Source: Bradyrhizobium sp. Tv2a-2
GTDB taxonomy: Bacteria; Pseudomonadota; Alphaproteobacteria; Rhizobiales; Xanthobacteraceae
Assembly: GCF_000472425.1 (NCBI RefSeq)
Contig: NZ_AXAI01000005.1
Span: 1-64,000 of the forward strand
DNA: 64,000 nt
Direction: 5' to 3'
This document shows positions 25,567 through 33,691 of the stretch, piece by piece. The position numbers were made by a program, and so were the translations under genes. How positions within the stretch are numbered: position 1 is the stretch's first letter; each line of letters opens with the position of its first letter. The notes under the pieces were generated by a model. That model was not told the DNA's origin and searched no databases. It saw only the letters and a program-made list of their open reading frames with translations.

Positions 25567-26538
25567 ATGCCCTCTTTGACCGAATGGAGAGTGCCGCCCG
25601 CGTATCAGCCGCACGCCGGCGACTACACCTTCGATCTCGATCACGTGCTGTCATCGATCGTCGGCCTGCACTCCCTGATTCCACCTGATGCGTCGAGCGC
25701 GGAAACGCTGGGCACCGAGCGCGCCGGCAATGGCGTCGTGATCGATGACGGGCTGGTGCTGACCATAGGCTATCTGATCACCGAGGCCGAAGCGGTCTGG
25801 CTGCACCGGGGCGACGGGCGGGTGGTGGAAGGGCATGCGCTCGGCTTCGACGCCGTTACCGGATTCGGCCTGGTGCAGGCGCTGGGGTCGCTCGATCTCG
25901 ATCCATTGCCGCTCGGCACCTCGGCCACAACCCGGGTCGGCGATCGCGTCGTGGTCGGCGGCGCCGGAGGCCGCACGCGTTCACTGGCGAGCCAGATCAT
26001 CGCCAAGCAGGAGTTCGCCGGCTACTGGGAATATCTGCTCGACGAAGCCGTCTTTACCTATCCGGCGCATCCGAACTGGGGCGGCACTGGCCTGATCTCG
26101 GCGGCCGGCGAGTTGATCGGCATCGGCTCGCTGCAGCTCGAGCGCGAGCGCGAGGGCAAGGCCGAGCACGTCAACATGATCGTGCCGATCGACCTGCTCA
26201 AGCCGGTGCTGGACGATCTTCGCAAGTTCGGCCGCGTCACTCGGCCGGCGCGGCCCTGGCTCGGCCTTTATTCGACCGAGATCGACAACAAGGTCGTCGT
26301 CATCGGCATCTCGAATAACGGTCCGGCGGCCCGCGCGGAGCTGAAGGCCGGCGACGTCATCCTCGCCGTGGACGGCGAGCGAGTCACGAGCCAGAGTGCA
26401 TTCTATCGCAAGCTCTGGTCGCTCGGAAATGCCGGCGTCGACGTGCCGCTCACCGTGCACCATGAAGGCGTCACCTTCGACGTGGTGCTCGCCTCGATCG
26501 ACCGCACGAGGCTGCTCAAGGCGCCGCGGCTTCACTGA
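25567..26538 (+). CDS. HtrA/S1C-like protein with PDZ domain and no catalytic triad
   Basis: The 323-residue protein follows the HtrA chain: GNGVVIDDGLVLTIGYLIT, TGFGLVQALGSLD, VGDRVVVGGAGG, AHPNWGGTGLISAAGELIGI, then a PDZ domain (RPWLGLYS, GPAARAELKAGDVILAVDGE). In active HtrA the three key blocks are TNxHV, SDIALL and GNSGGA. Here they read TIGYLI, TGFGLV and PNWGGT, so His, Asp and Ser are replaced by Tyr, Gly and Trp. No signal peptide is seen, so it is probably cytosolic. AGGAGA precedes the ATG. It is likely a binding protein rather than a protease. The esterase gene follows after 21 bases. Confidence 0.88.
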   Translation: MPSLTEWRVPPAYQPHAGDYTFDLDHVLSSIVGLHSLIPPDASSAETLGTERAGNGVVIDDGLVLTIGYLITEAEAVWLHRGDGRVVEGHALGFDAVTGFGLVQALGSLDLDPLPLGTSATTRVGDRVVVGGAGGRTRSLASQIIAKQEFAGYWEYLLDEAVFTYPAHPNWGGTGLISAAGELIGIGSLQLEREREGKAEHVNMIVPIDLLKPVLDDLRKFGRVTRPARPWLGLYSTEIDNKVVVIGISNNGPAARAELKAGDVILAVDGERVTSQSAFYRKLWSLGNAGVDVPLTVHHEGVTFDVVLASIDRTRLLKAPRLH

Positions 26539-26559
26539 ATTCAACAGCAGGACGGGACA

Positions 26560-27627
26560 ATGAGCGAGGCCGTGGTCGACGACATCGTGGCCGTGCTGCC
26601 GCCTTTGCTGGACTCGCTGCAAGCGCTCATCTTTGTCGCGCGTCATCTCAATCCGGCCGATTTCGACGGCGTGATGACGGCTATCGGCTCGCCGGAGGAT
26701 ACGCTATCTGCCGCGCGCTCGCGATTGAGCGAATGGCCGCCGCAATTTGCCGACGTGCGCGCGGCAATTGAAACCGCCGGCGATGCGGCACTTTCGGCTT
26801 TCACGGGTCTGCGCGCCGTGCAACACGGCGGCGGCGATATCACCGCGGTATTTCGCGCAGTGCGCTATCTGCCGCGCGCCGAGGAGGCGCTCTATCCACT
26901 GGCGGCCAAATTCCCGCCGGTGAGCACGTTCTTCCTCGATCCCGCCTTGCGCGATGATGCCGCACTTGCCTCTCGCCTCGCGGACTCCGCGGCCGCGAAC
27001 AGCGGCATCTTCCACGACCGCAATGAGCACGGCAGCCGCGGCGGCTTTTCGGTCTATGTGCCGGAATATTATGTGCAGGATCGCGCGTGGCCTTTGGTGA
27101 TGGCACTACACGGTGGCAGCGGCAACGGTCGCGGCTTTCTCTGGAGCTGGCTTCGCGATGCGCGCAGCCTTGGCGCGATTCTGGTTGCGCCGACTGCAAT
27201 GGCCCAGACCTGGGCTCTGATGGGCGACGATGCAGACACGCCAAATCTGTCGCGCATCCTGGAGACGGTGCGTAGCCGCTGGAACATCGATTCCACAAGG
27301 CTCCTGCTCACCGGCATGAGCGATGGCGGCACCTTCTGCTACGTCACGGGGCTCGAGCGCGCCTCACCCTTCACCCATCTCGCCCCCGTCTCCGCCACCT
27401 TCCATCCCCTGATGGCAGCGATGGCCGACGCGGAGCGCATGCGCGGCTTGCCGATCCACATCACGCACGGCAAGCTCGACTGGATGTTTCCGGTGGAAGT
27501 TGCCCGCCACACCAGCGACACGCTTACAGCCGCCGGCGCCAATGTCACCTATCGCGAAATCGACGACCTCAGCCACTGCTACCCGCGCGAGATCAATGCC
27601 GAGATTTTGCGCTGGGTGAACGGATAG
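26560..27627 (+). CDS. Alpha/beta hydrolase (phospholipase/carboxylesterase type)
   Basis: The 355-residue protein has an N-terminal helical region of about 150 residues, then a compact hydrolase domain with MALHGGSGNGRGFLW (oxyanion loop), the nucleophile motif GMSDGG, the acid in HGKLDWMFPV and the His in DLSHCYPRE. All three catalytic residues are present. No signal peptide. It lies 21 bases behind the HtrA-like pseudoprotease, so the two are probably co-expressed. The N-terminal region has no match that I know. Confidence 0.85.
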   Translation: MSEAVVDDIVAVLPPLLDSLQALIFVARHLNPADFDGVMTAIGSPEDTLSAARSRLSEWPPQFADVRAAIETAGDAALSAFTGLRAVQHGGGDITAVFRAVRYLPRAEEALYPLAAKFPPVSTFFLDPALRDDAALASRLADSAAANSGIFHDRNEHGSRGGFSVYVPEYYVQDRAWPLVMALHGGSGNGRGFLWSWLRDARSLGAILVAPTAMAQTWALMGDDADTPNLSRILETVRSRWNIDSTRLLLTGMSDGGTFCYVTGLERASPFTHLAPVSATFHPLMAAMADAERMRGLPIHITHGKLDWMFPVEVARHTSDTLTAAGANVTYREIDDLSHCYPREINAEILRWVNG

Positions 27628-27703
27628 GTGATCCTATACATGGAACAGGCCGCGGAACCATCAGGCGCCGACCACGTTATTGGCCGTCACCGGAGGATTG
27701 TCC

Positions 27704-27910
27704 ATGCAGACCGTTTTCGGAATGATTTTGGGCGCCGTGCTGTTGGCATGCGGCGTCTATGTCTATGACTCCATGCAGACCTCGAGCGTGGCCAATGGCG
27801 GGGTGGCGGAGGCCAACCGGACTATCGTGAACTGGGACGTGGTTGCCACCGACTGGCACGCACTGAAGACGCGCGCGCATGAGGACTGGACGCGGATCTC
27901 CTCGCGATAG
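27704..27910 (+). CDS. Small single-helix membrane protein
   Basis: The 68-residue protein starts MQTVFGMILGAVLLACGVYVYDS (one membrane segment) and ends in a soluble Trp-containing tail (NWDVVATDWHALKTRAHEDW). GGAGG lies eight bases before the ATG, stronger than for the earlier in-frame ATG at 27680. Similar short proteins with the same NWDVV tail are common in Bradyrhizobium in my memory; function unknown. Confidence 0.7.
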   Translation: MQTVFGMILGAVLLACGVYVYDSMQTSSVANGGVAEANRTIVNWDVVATDWHALKTRAHEDWTRISSR

Positions 27911-27957
27911 CGAGGGCGCGAATACGCTGCCCTGGGCGGCCGACCTAATTCGCTGAC

Positions 27958-28620
27958 TCAATTTGCTGACTTGGCCTTGCGCGCATCGGCGATGACTTGT
28001 CCGAATTCGTCCATGGTCAGCGCGCCGGGCACGCGGAATTTCCCAACAATGAATGACGGCGTACCCTTGAAGGCGAGCCCCTCGGCCTGCTCGTTGTTGC
28101 GGGCGAGAATCGCATTGATCGCCTTGTCATTGGCGCCGAGATCGCGCTTGGCGCGATCGACATCAACGCCGGCCGCCGCCAACGCCTCATCGATCTTGGC
28201 TTCCGTCAGCCTGGAGTTGAGCGCCAGCATGGCGTCGTGGGCCTCGGCATATTTGCCCTGATACTTGGCAGCGAGCGCCATGCGCGCGGCGAGAACGGAG
28301 ACCGGCCCCAGGATCGGCCAGTCCTTCCACACCAGGCGCACCTTGCCGTCGTCATGCGCCACCTGGCGCAACTCCGGTTCGAGCTTGCGGCAATAGGGGC
28401 ACTGGTAGTCGAACCATTCGACAATCGTGACATCGCCATCCGCGTTGCCGCTGACAGGCACCTCGGGATCGCGCAACACTGCTGCCTCGCTCGGCTCGCC
28501 GCGGCGCTGCGCATAGGCCGGAGCCGCCAGCGCGCCCAGCGTCGCGGCACCGGCGCCCAAAAGGCCCAGCACGCTGCGCCGGTTCAGCGCCGCCGCGGAA
28601 TCATCATCACACTTATCCAT
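27958..28620 (-). CDS. DsbA-family thiol:disulfide oxidoreductase
   Basis: The 220-residue protein has a Tat-like signal (NRRSVLGLLGAGAATLGALAAPAYA), then TIVEWFDYQCPYCRKLEP with the CPYC redox site, and FKGTPSFIVGKFRVPGAL carrying the cis-Pro (TPS) loop. It is a periplasmic oxidant or isomerase of the Com1/DsbA subgroup. Frame extension beyond 28620 runs through the TauE remnant and was rejected because the conserved protein starts at MDKCDDDS. A dsbB-type gene lies about 4 kb away at 32.8-33.3 kb. Confidence 0.92.
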   Translation of the reverse strand: MDKCDDDSAAALNRRSVLGLLGAGAATLGALAAPAYAQRRGEPSEAAVLRDPEVPVSGNADGDVTIVEWFDYQCPYCRKLEPELRQVAHDDGKVRLVWKDWPILGPVSVLAARMALAAKYQGKYAEAHDAMLALNSRLTEAKIDEALAAAGVDVDRAKRDLGANDKAINAILARNNEQAEGLAFKGTPSFIVGKFRVPGALTMDEFGQVIADARKAKSAN

Positions 28621-28660
28621 TGTCTCGCCCCGTTCGGCCTGACCCTCGAGATTCGACGCG

Positions 28661-28866
28661 TCAGGACGGCCACAAGTTTCTTGCCAACATATAGAACGCC
28701 ACGGCGATAATGACAGCGGCAAAAACCGTGTTGAGCGCCTGCCGACCACATAGACCATCTGCGGCACCGCGAGGATGGACCCGCCGCCGCCGACCAGCCC
28801 TAACGAAAATCCGACCAACGCTCCGCATACAAGTCCGAGCGCGCTTTGCAACGCGGAGAGGATCAA
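28661..28866 (-). pseudogene. Internally deleted TauE/SafE-family exporter remnant
   Basis: The reverse strand encodes GLVCGALVGFSLGLVGGGGS, the N-terminal signature of TauE/SafE permeases, followed by ILAVPQMVYVVG. It then jumps at about 28740, in a shifted frame, to ALNTVFAAVIIAVAFYMLAR, the typical last helix, and a stop at 28661. About 200 central residues are missing. What remains cannot transport anything. The start is a TTG-like codon, so the true 5' end may also be lost. Confidence 0.75.
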
Positions 28867-28971
28867 GAGGAAAGACTCGTGTGCACGCGACGACCCTAGC
28901 CCAGCGGCCGCATGATCGCCAGCCAGCAGCGGTGCATCATCGGGTGGATTTGCGGGCGGGCAGCGGCGTCT

Positions 28972-29409
28972 TCACGCCCTGTGCGTGATCGCCATCAGCG
29001 TTCCGGTCATGGTCGCGATCACGGTCTCGTCGTGCGCTGCCACCGCGCGGGCCTCGCATACCGTCAACGTCCGCCCGGGCTTTATCACCTGCGCCCGGAA
29101 CAGGAACCGCTCGCCCCTGGCCGGCGCGATGAGGTTGGTCTTGAACTCCACCGTCAGGATATCGCAGTCCGCAGGCATCAGCGAGAACGCCGCAACGCCG
29201 CAGGCGTTGTCGAGGCCGGCGGTGATGATGCCGGCATGGACAAAGCCATTCTGCTGGGTAAAGGCCGTGGCGTGGGGCATTGCGAGTTCAACCTCGCCCG
29301 GATCGAGCCGGACAAGCGAAATGCCGAGCGTCCGCATGGCGGGCTGCGCATCGAACAGCGCGGCCGCGCGGCGGCGAAAATCGGGGTCCTTCGGCTCGAA
29401 GCGTGCCAC
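28972..29409 (-). CDS. PaaI-family (hotdog) thioesterase
   Basis: The 145-residue protein from GTG at 29409 has RTLGISLVRLDPGEVELAMP and the active-site helix NGFVHAGIITAGLDNACGVA, with HAG and the later Asp as in PaaI-type hotdog thioesterases, which hydrolyse acyl- or aryl-CoA. The reading frame extends into the upstream gene, but GTG eight bases after that gene's stop gives the normal length. It forms a two-gene unit with the following thioesterase and is likely under control of the divergent TetR protein. Confidence 0.85.
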   Translation of the reverse strand: MARFEPKDPDFRRRAAALFDAQPAMRTLGISLVRLDPGEVELAMPHATAFTQQNGFVHAGIITAGLDNACGVAAFSLMPADCDILTVEFKTNLIAPARGERFLFRAQVIKPGRTLTVCEARAVAAHDETVIATMTGTLMAITHRA

Positions 29410-29417
29410 AGCGCGCC

Positions 29418-29846
29418 TCACGCGGTCGCCGGCTCGGCGGCGAGCTCGCGCGACGCCGCGTGGCGGATCGCCTCCGCGAACGGGATCGCCTTGCGGGCCT
29501 GGCGGTCCATATGCACGCCCGTGATCTCGCAAACGGCCGCGACCTCGCCGGTCTCGGCATTGCGCATCTCATGGACGAAGCGGATGGATTTTTCGCGCAG
29601 CTCCAGGAGCGTGCTGCGGATCTCGACGATGTCGCCGGCGAGCAGCTCGCGCTTGTAAGAGATGTTCTGCTGCACCGCGGCCATGCCGCGATTGGCCTCA
29701 CGCAAATAGGTTGGCGTCAGTCCGATGCGCGCGAACAGATTCCAGTTGGCCTCGTCGAATTTGCCGACATACCACATGATGTTCATGTGGCCGACATGGT
29801 CGCATTGCCACGGATAAACCGTGCCGCGATAGGTCGCCTCCCTCAT
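29418..29846 (-). CDS. 4-hydroxybenzoyl-CoA thioesterase-like acyl-CoA thioesterase
   Basis: The 142-residue hotdog protein begins MREATYRGTVYPWQCDHVGHMNI, with the Asp of QCDHVGHMN in the catalytic position of the 4HBT/YbgC class, followed by WYVGKFDEANWNLF. It hydrolyses CoA thioesters in the cytoplasm. It is first in the minus-strand pair, 121 bases from the divergent tetR gene. Two palindromic operators lie in that gap. Confidence 0.9.
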   Translation of the reverse strand: MREATYRGTVYPWQCDHVGHMNIMWYVGKFDEANWNLFARIGLTPTYLREANRGMAAVQQNISYKRELLAGDIVEIRSTLLELREKSIRFVHEMRNAETGEVAAVCEITGVHMDRQARKAIPFAEAIRHAASRELAAEPATA

Positions 29847-29900
29847 GACGTGCCGCCCTCCTGTTCGGTTTCCTGTTCCGATTTCCTGCTCATTCGTTTT

Positions 29901-29916
29901 GATACGGTAGCGTATC
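29901..29916. promoter_or_regulatory. TetR operator candidate, site 1
   Basis: GATACGGTAGCGTATC is a perfect inverted repeat with 6-base arms around GTAG. It sits 55 bases before the thioesterase start. Its core ATACGGTAGCGTAT matches site 2 at 11 of 14 positions or better. Confidence 0.7.
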
Positions 29917-29936
29917 AGAGCGGTGGCGCGCTAGCA

Positions 29937-29950
29937 ATACGGCACCGTAT
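29937..29950. promoter_or_regulatory. TetR operator candidate, site 2
   Basis: ATACGGCACCGTAT is a perfect inverted repeat with 6-base arms around CA, 18 bases before the tetR start codon. Centres of the two sites lie 35 bases apart, so bound repressor could block both divergent promoters. Confidence 0.7.
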
Positions 29951-29967
29951 CAAGAGGCAGTGAGACG

Positions 29968-30528
29968 ATGGACATGACGGGCGGCGGGGGCGATGTCTGG
30001 ATCGAAGCCGGCTTTGCCGAGCTCGCACGCAGCGGCATCGCAGGCGTGCGGGTCGAGGTGCTGGCCAAGGCTCTCGGCGTCACCAAAGGCGGCTTCTACC
30101 GGCGCTTTCGGGATCGCGCGGCGCTGCTGGGCGCGATGCTGGAGGTCTGGCGTGAGGGGCGGATCGCCGCAATCGAGCAGCAGGCGAGCCTTTCCGGCGC
30201 CACCGCGCGCGAGCGCCTTGCATCACTGATCCGGCTCTATTCGGAGCGAATGAACACCGAGGGAATGGCGATCGAGCTTGCAATCCGCCAATGGGCCCGC
30301 GCCGATGACACCGCGGCGGCAGCGGTCGCAAGCGTCGATACTGCGCGGCTCAAGAACGTCGCCCAACTCTATCGGGCGAACGGACTTACGGCGGAGGCTG
30401 CCGAAGCCAAGGCCTTCCTGTTCTATTGCTTCGTGTTCGGCCAGAGCCTGCTGTTTCTCGATCGCGGCCAGCGCCGGCGCGCGCAACTCATCGCGAAGTC
30501 GGCCGAAAAACTGCTTGACGAGGGTTAG
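29968..30528 (+). CDS. TetR/AcrR-family transcriptional regulator
   Basis: The 186-residue protein has an N-terminal HTH: AGFAELARSGIAGVRVEVLAKALGVTKGGFYRRFRDRAAL, where TKGGFYRRF is the family's recognition helix. The C-terminal ligand domain (about residues 80-186) ends with a hydrophobic helix FLFYCFVFGQSLLFLD. It is divergent from the thioesterase pair with two shared palindromes between, so it most likely represses itself and them and responds to an acyl- or aryl-CoA. AGAGGCAGTGAG precedes the ATG. Confidence 0.92.
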   Translation: MDMTGGGGDVWIEAGFAELARSGIAGVRVEVLAKALGVTKGGFYRRFRDRAALLGAMLEVWREGRIAAIEQQASLSGATARERLASLIRLYSERMNTEGMAIELAIRQWARADDTAAAAVASVDTARLKNVAQLYRANGLTAEAAEAKAFLFYCFVFGQSLLFLDRGQRRRAQLIAKSAEKLLDEG

Positions 30529-30574
30529 GCTGCGGCCGGATGCCGGAACATCTGACCGCGCGCTTCATCGGGAA

Positions 30575-31045
30575 TCAGGCAGCGCCTTTCAGGCGCTTAT
30601 TGCACTCGGAGTAATATCCGCCGCCCTTCTCGATCCACTTCAGGCCACCATTGCCATTAGTCGTCTTGTTGGCGTTGTACTGGTCGACGCAAGTATGCAT
30701 GCGGCCCTTGCCCGCGCTTTCCTTGGCGTATTTCGGGTCGATCGCGTTCGGGAAGACCGCGGGACCAGAGGGCAGCGCGGGAGCCGCTGAGGGCGCCGCC
30801 TTGGCTTCCTTGGGCGCTGCGGGAGCCGGTGCCGCGGCGGGCGCAGCTGCATTCGTCGCATCCGCGCCGCACTGAGCCTTGCGGAAGTCATTCCACTTCT
30901 CGCCATTCAGTGTGCCGGCCTCCTTGGCGGCCTTATATTTCGCGCTGCATTCCTGCATGGTCAGCGCCTGCGCTGGCGCGCTGGCCGCCAGCGCCGCCAA
31001 GCTCGCACCCGCAATCGCGCACATCAATCTCGCTTGAAATGTCAT
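30575..31045 (-). CDS. Exported Ala/Pro-rich protein with two Cys-containing repeats
   Basis: The 156-residue protein has a Sec signal (MCAIAGASLAALAASAPAQA), then ECSAKYKAAKEAGTLNGEKW-NDFRKAQCG, an Ala/Pro-rich linker, and a second Cys pair in MHTCVDQYNANKTTNGNGG with YYSECNKRLKG. Two Cys pairs suggest disulfides in the periplasm. Similar proteins with the AAKEAGTLNGxxWNDFRKAQC block recur in Bradyrhizobium. Function unknown. Confidence 0.8.
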   Translation of the reverse strand: MTFQARLMCAIAGASLAALAASAPAQALTMQECSAKYKAAKEAGTLNGEKWNDFRKAQCGADATNAAAPAAAPAPAAPKEAKAAPSAAPALPSGPAVFPNAIDPKYAKESAGKGRMHTCVDQYNANKTTNGNGGLKWIEKGGGYYSECNKRLKGAA

Positions 31046-31229
31046 CTCTAGTCTCCCTGCAACTGGCTGAAAGGGGTCGACATCCTATCGTTAGCCAATG
31101 CAGATGACAAAGGAGCGAACAATCAGAGCTTGCAAAATATAGTGGCGCTGGCCCCTCGCTCATTCATCTACGGTTCATCATGACAGCGCGAGCTTGCGGC
31201 TGTTTCTCCCTTTCCACAGGTGCCAACCC

Positions 31230-31505
31230 ATGAAGCTCTCTTCGCTGTTTGCCGCCGCCGCCGTCTCGTCCCTGCTGCTCGCAGGCCCGGTGCTCGCCCA
31301 GAGCACCACGGCGCCCGCCGCCAAGTCCGACACCGCGGCTCCGGCCGCCGCCGCCGACAAGAAGGCGACCAAGGCGCACAGCCCGGAATCGATCGAATGC
31401 TCGAAGCAAGCCGACGCCAAGGGCTTGCATGGCAAGGAGCGCAAGAAATTCCGCTCAGAGTGCATCAAGAGTGCCAAGGCCGGCGGGGCTGGCGCGACCA
31501 AGTGA
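31230..31505 (+). CDS. PsiF-like exported small protein
   Basis: The 91-residue protein has a signal peptide (MKLSSLFAAAAVSSLLLAG ending ALAQ-like at VLAQ), an Ala-rich spacer, and the PsiF-type block ECSKQADAKGLHGKERKKFRSECIK with two Cys. PsiF is a phosphate-starvation-induced periplasmic protein in enterics; here regulation is not visible. An earlier ATG at 31194 lacks a signal, so 31230 was chosen. The stop codon sits in a 14-base tandem repeat. Confidence 0.85.
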   Translation: MKLSSLFAAAAVSSLLLAGPVLAQSTTAPAAKSDTAAPAAAADKKATKAHSPESIECSKQADAKGLHGKERKKFRSECIKSAKAGGAGATK

Positions 31506-31537
31506 TCTCGACCAAGTGATCTCGACCAAGTGATCTC
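31497..31537 (+). repeat. Three 14-base direct repeats across the PsiF stop codon
   Basis: ACCAAGTGATCTCG occurs twice in full and once as 13 bases. The first copy holds the final Thr-Lys codons and TGA stop. Identical copies imply recent slippage, giving stop codons only in one frame. Confidence 0.85.
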
Positions 31538-31686
31538 CTGGATGAGACGGGGTGACATCGTCAGCCCGCCTCGTCTCGCGTATCGCGCGTGATACCGCTT
31601 CCCGGGGCTCACCCGGGGAGCCTTGTCGCATTGCTGCACTGCGTTGGCGCAATTGTCGGTCGCAGCCGGATTTGCCATAAGGCAGC

Positions 31687-32772
31687 GTGAGGCAATTCGC
31701 TGCATCCCTCAATCTTGTCGTGCCTGACCGTGCCAAACTCCTGAGTGCGGTGGAGACGCTTGCGATCGGGGCGGCGGGCGGCTTGCTGTTTCTGTGGGCA
31801 AACCTGCCGGGCGGTCTGATCTCCGGCGCGATGATCGCGGTTGCCGCAGCCGCGCTTGCCGGTCGCCCCCTGAGCCTACCGCCGCATGTCACCCAGACGC
31901 TTTTGGTGCTGCTCGGCATTTCCTTAGGCTCCGTGGTGTCGCGGCAGCTGATCCAGCATGTCGGCGCCTATCCGGTGACCATTGCGCTGCTGGCACTCGC
32001 GACCTTCTGCTCGACCTTCGGCTCCAGCCTCTATCTGCAGCGCGTCCATAACTGGGACCGCACCTCGGCCTTCCTGGCCGGCAGCCCCGGCGCGCTGTCA
32101 CAGATCACCATTCTGGCGGTCGAGCGCGGCGCCGATCTGCCGGCGATCGCGGTGGTGCAGACCATGCGCGTCATCATCCTCACCGCTGCGCTGCCAATGC
32201 TGCTGGCGCTGACCGGTACGGCGACTGCCTCATCGGCCGCATTGCTCGCCACCCCAGCCTCACCGCTGGAATTATTGGCGCTGGGCGCCGCTTCGCTGGC
32301 GCTGGCGCTGATCTTCCGTCTCTTGAGATTTCCGGCAAGCTGGATGTTCGGCGCCATGATCGCCTCGGGCGTGCTGCATGGCACCGATCTCGTCCAGGGC
32401 GGCCTGCCGATCTGGGTGCGCTCCGTGGCTCTGGTCGGTATCGGCGCGGTGATCGGCAGCCGCTTTGCGCGGATGAAGATGAAGACGCTGCTCGGCCACA
32501 TCAATGCGGCCCTCGGGTCGTTCGCGGTCGCGATCCTGGTCTCGGCCGTTTTCGTCGGGCTGATCGTGCTGACCACGCATGTCCGCCCGGGCGACCTGAT
32601 GGTCGCTTTTGCGCCGGGCGCAATGGACGCCATGCTGGCGCTGGCGCTCACCTTGCACATCGACCCGATCTTCGTCGGCGCGCATCATTTGTCGCGTTTC
32701 GTATTTGTCACCATCGCCACCCCCGGCATCGTCCACCTGTTCGGACGGCCGCAGGAAGATGTGGACGACTAA
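31687..32772 (+). CDS. AbrB-type membrane protein (AbrB_dup/Gate family)
   Basis: The 361-residue protein, starting at GTG, is a duplicated polytopic membrane protein. Each half has the LPxGLISGAM or FPASWMFGAM motif followed by long hydrophobic helices, and the second half ends with FVGAHHLSRFVFVTIATP. It belongs to the family annotated AbrB in Pfam (putative ammonia monooxygenase-regulator group), likely a transporter; it is not the DNA-binding AbrB. Its stop overlaps the dsbB stop region on the other strand by four bases. Confidence 0.88.
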   Translation: MRQFAASLNLVVPDRAKLLSAVETLAIGAAGGLLFLWANLPGGLISGAMIAVAAAALAGRPLSLPPHVTQTLLVLLGISLGSVVSRQLIQHVGAYPVTIALLALATFCSTFGSSLYLQRVHNWDRTSAFLAGSPGALSQITILAVERGADLPAIAVVQTMRVIILTAALPMLLALTGTATASSAALLATPASPLELLALGAASLALALIFRLLRFPASWMFGAMIASGVLHGTDLVQGGLPIWVRSVALVGIGAVIGSRFARMKMKTLLGHINAALGSFAVAILVSAVFVGLIVLTTHVRPGDLMVAFAPGAMDAMLALALTLHIDPIFVGAHHLSRFVFVTIATPGIVHLFGRPQEDVDD

Positions 32773-33287
32773 CCCTTGGCCGACCTCACCACGCCCCAAC
32801 CGGCGATGGCGGCCATCAGGGCCGAGATCAGCGCGTTGTAGCCGGCGAGCGAGATACCCAGAAAGCGCCACTGCACCTCGTCGCAGCGAATCACCTTCAC
32901 CTTGTCGAGCTGGTCCAGCAGGCTGCCCGCCTTGCCAAAATCGACCAGCGGTCCCGTGCAATCGGTCGGCCCCTGCCAGAACTTCCATTCGACGCCGGCG
33001 TGGTAGACGCCGAACACCGAATTGCCGGCCGCGATCAGCGCGATGACAATGAGCCCAGCGATCAGAAGCGGCCGCGGCGCGCCCGTGGCCGCCCCCAGTG
33101 CGACCAGCGCCGACAGCGGGATGATCGTGTAATACGCGTAGCGCTGCTCCAGACACATCGGGCAGGGCAGGATGTCCAGCACCAGTTGGAAGAACCAGGC
33201 CCCGGCAATGGTCGCACTCGCGACCACCAACACCAGAAGGGCCGCGGTCAGCGTGGCATTTGCCTCAGATCGTGCCTGCGACGGCAT
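32769..33287 (-). CDS. dsbB: Disulfide bond formation protein B
   Basis: The 172-residue protein has four membrane helices, the first periplasmic pair LPCPMCLEQR (CxxC) and a second pair in TDCTGP and VIRCDEVQW, which are the two redox sites of DsbB. It reoxidises DsbA and passes electrons to quinone. The ATG at 33287 was chosen because an upstream in-frame extension to 33350 is not hydrophobic. The DsbA-like protein at 27958-28620 is a possible partner. Confidence 0.92.
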   Translation of the reverse strand: MPSQARSEANATLTAALLVLVVASATIAGAWFFQLVLDILPCPMCLEQRYAYYTIIPLSALVALGAATGAPRPLLIAGLIVIALIAAGNSVFGVYHAGVEWKFWQGPTDCTGPLVDFGKAGSLLDQLDKVKVIRCDEVQWRFLGISLAGYNALISALMAAIAGWGVVRSAKG

Positions 33288-33478
33288 GGCCGTGGATGTC
33301 ACCTTCGCCTCCCCCTCAGGAATGACCGTTCCGGGTCGTACCCCCCGCACCGATCGCTGTCGAGCCGATGTGTAATCACATCAGTGCGGGTTGACCGGGT
33401 TGACCCGGCCGGACCGCTGGCTATAGTCCGCCCGCTTCGCGGGGGAACCGGCGCTCTTGCCCAATGTCCCCGCCGAAG

Positions 33479-33563
33479 GCCCCTGTGGCGGAACTGGTAG
33501 ACGCGCTCGACTCAAAATCGAGTTCCGCAAGGAGTGCTGGTTCGATTCCGGCCAGGGGCACCA
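33479..33563 (+). tRNA. tRNA-Leu, anticodon CAA
   Basis: Acceptor GCCCCTG pairs with CAGGGGC, the anticodon stem CTCGA/TCGAG holds the loop CTCAAAA (anticodon CAA), there is a long variable arm as in class II tRNAs, and the T loop reads TTCGATTC. The 3' ACCA is encoded. It decodes UUG codons. Confidence 0.95.
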
Positions 33564-33691
33564 CGCTTCGCCCTCGCGGGGCGCGGCCGCGCACAGCCGC
33601 GATGAGGGAACGTGTCTGGCGAAGCCTCTTGGCGAAACCGGGCGACATCGAGCGGCGAAGCGACACCATCTCCCAATTCCTGAAGCCGCTG

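Noticed and set aside
25332..25688. 118-residue plus-strand frame before the HtrA-like gene
   Set aside because: It overlaps the real start in another frame and has no recognisable features.
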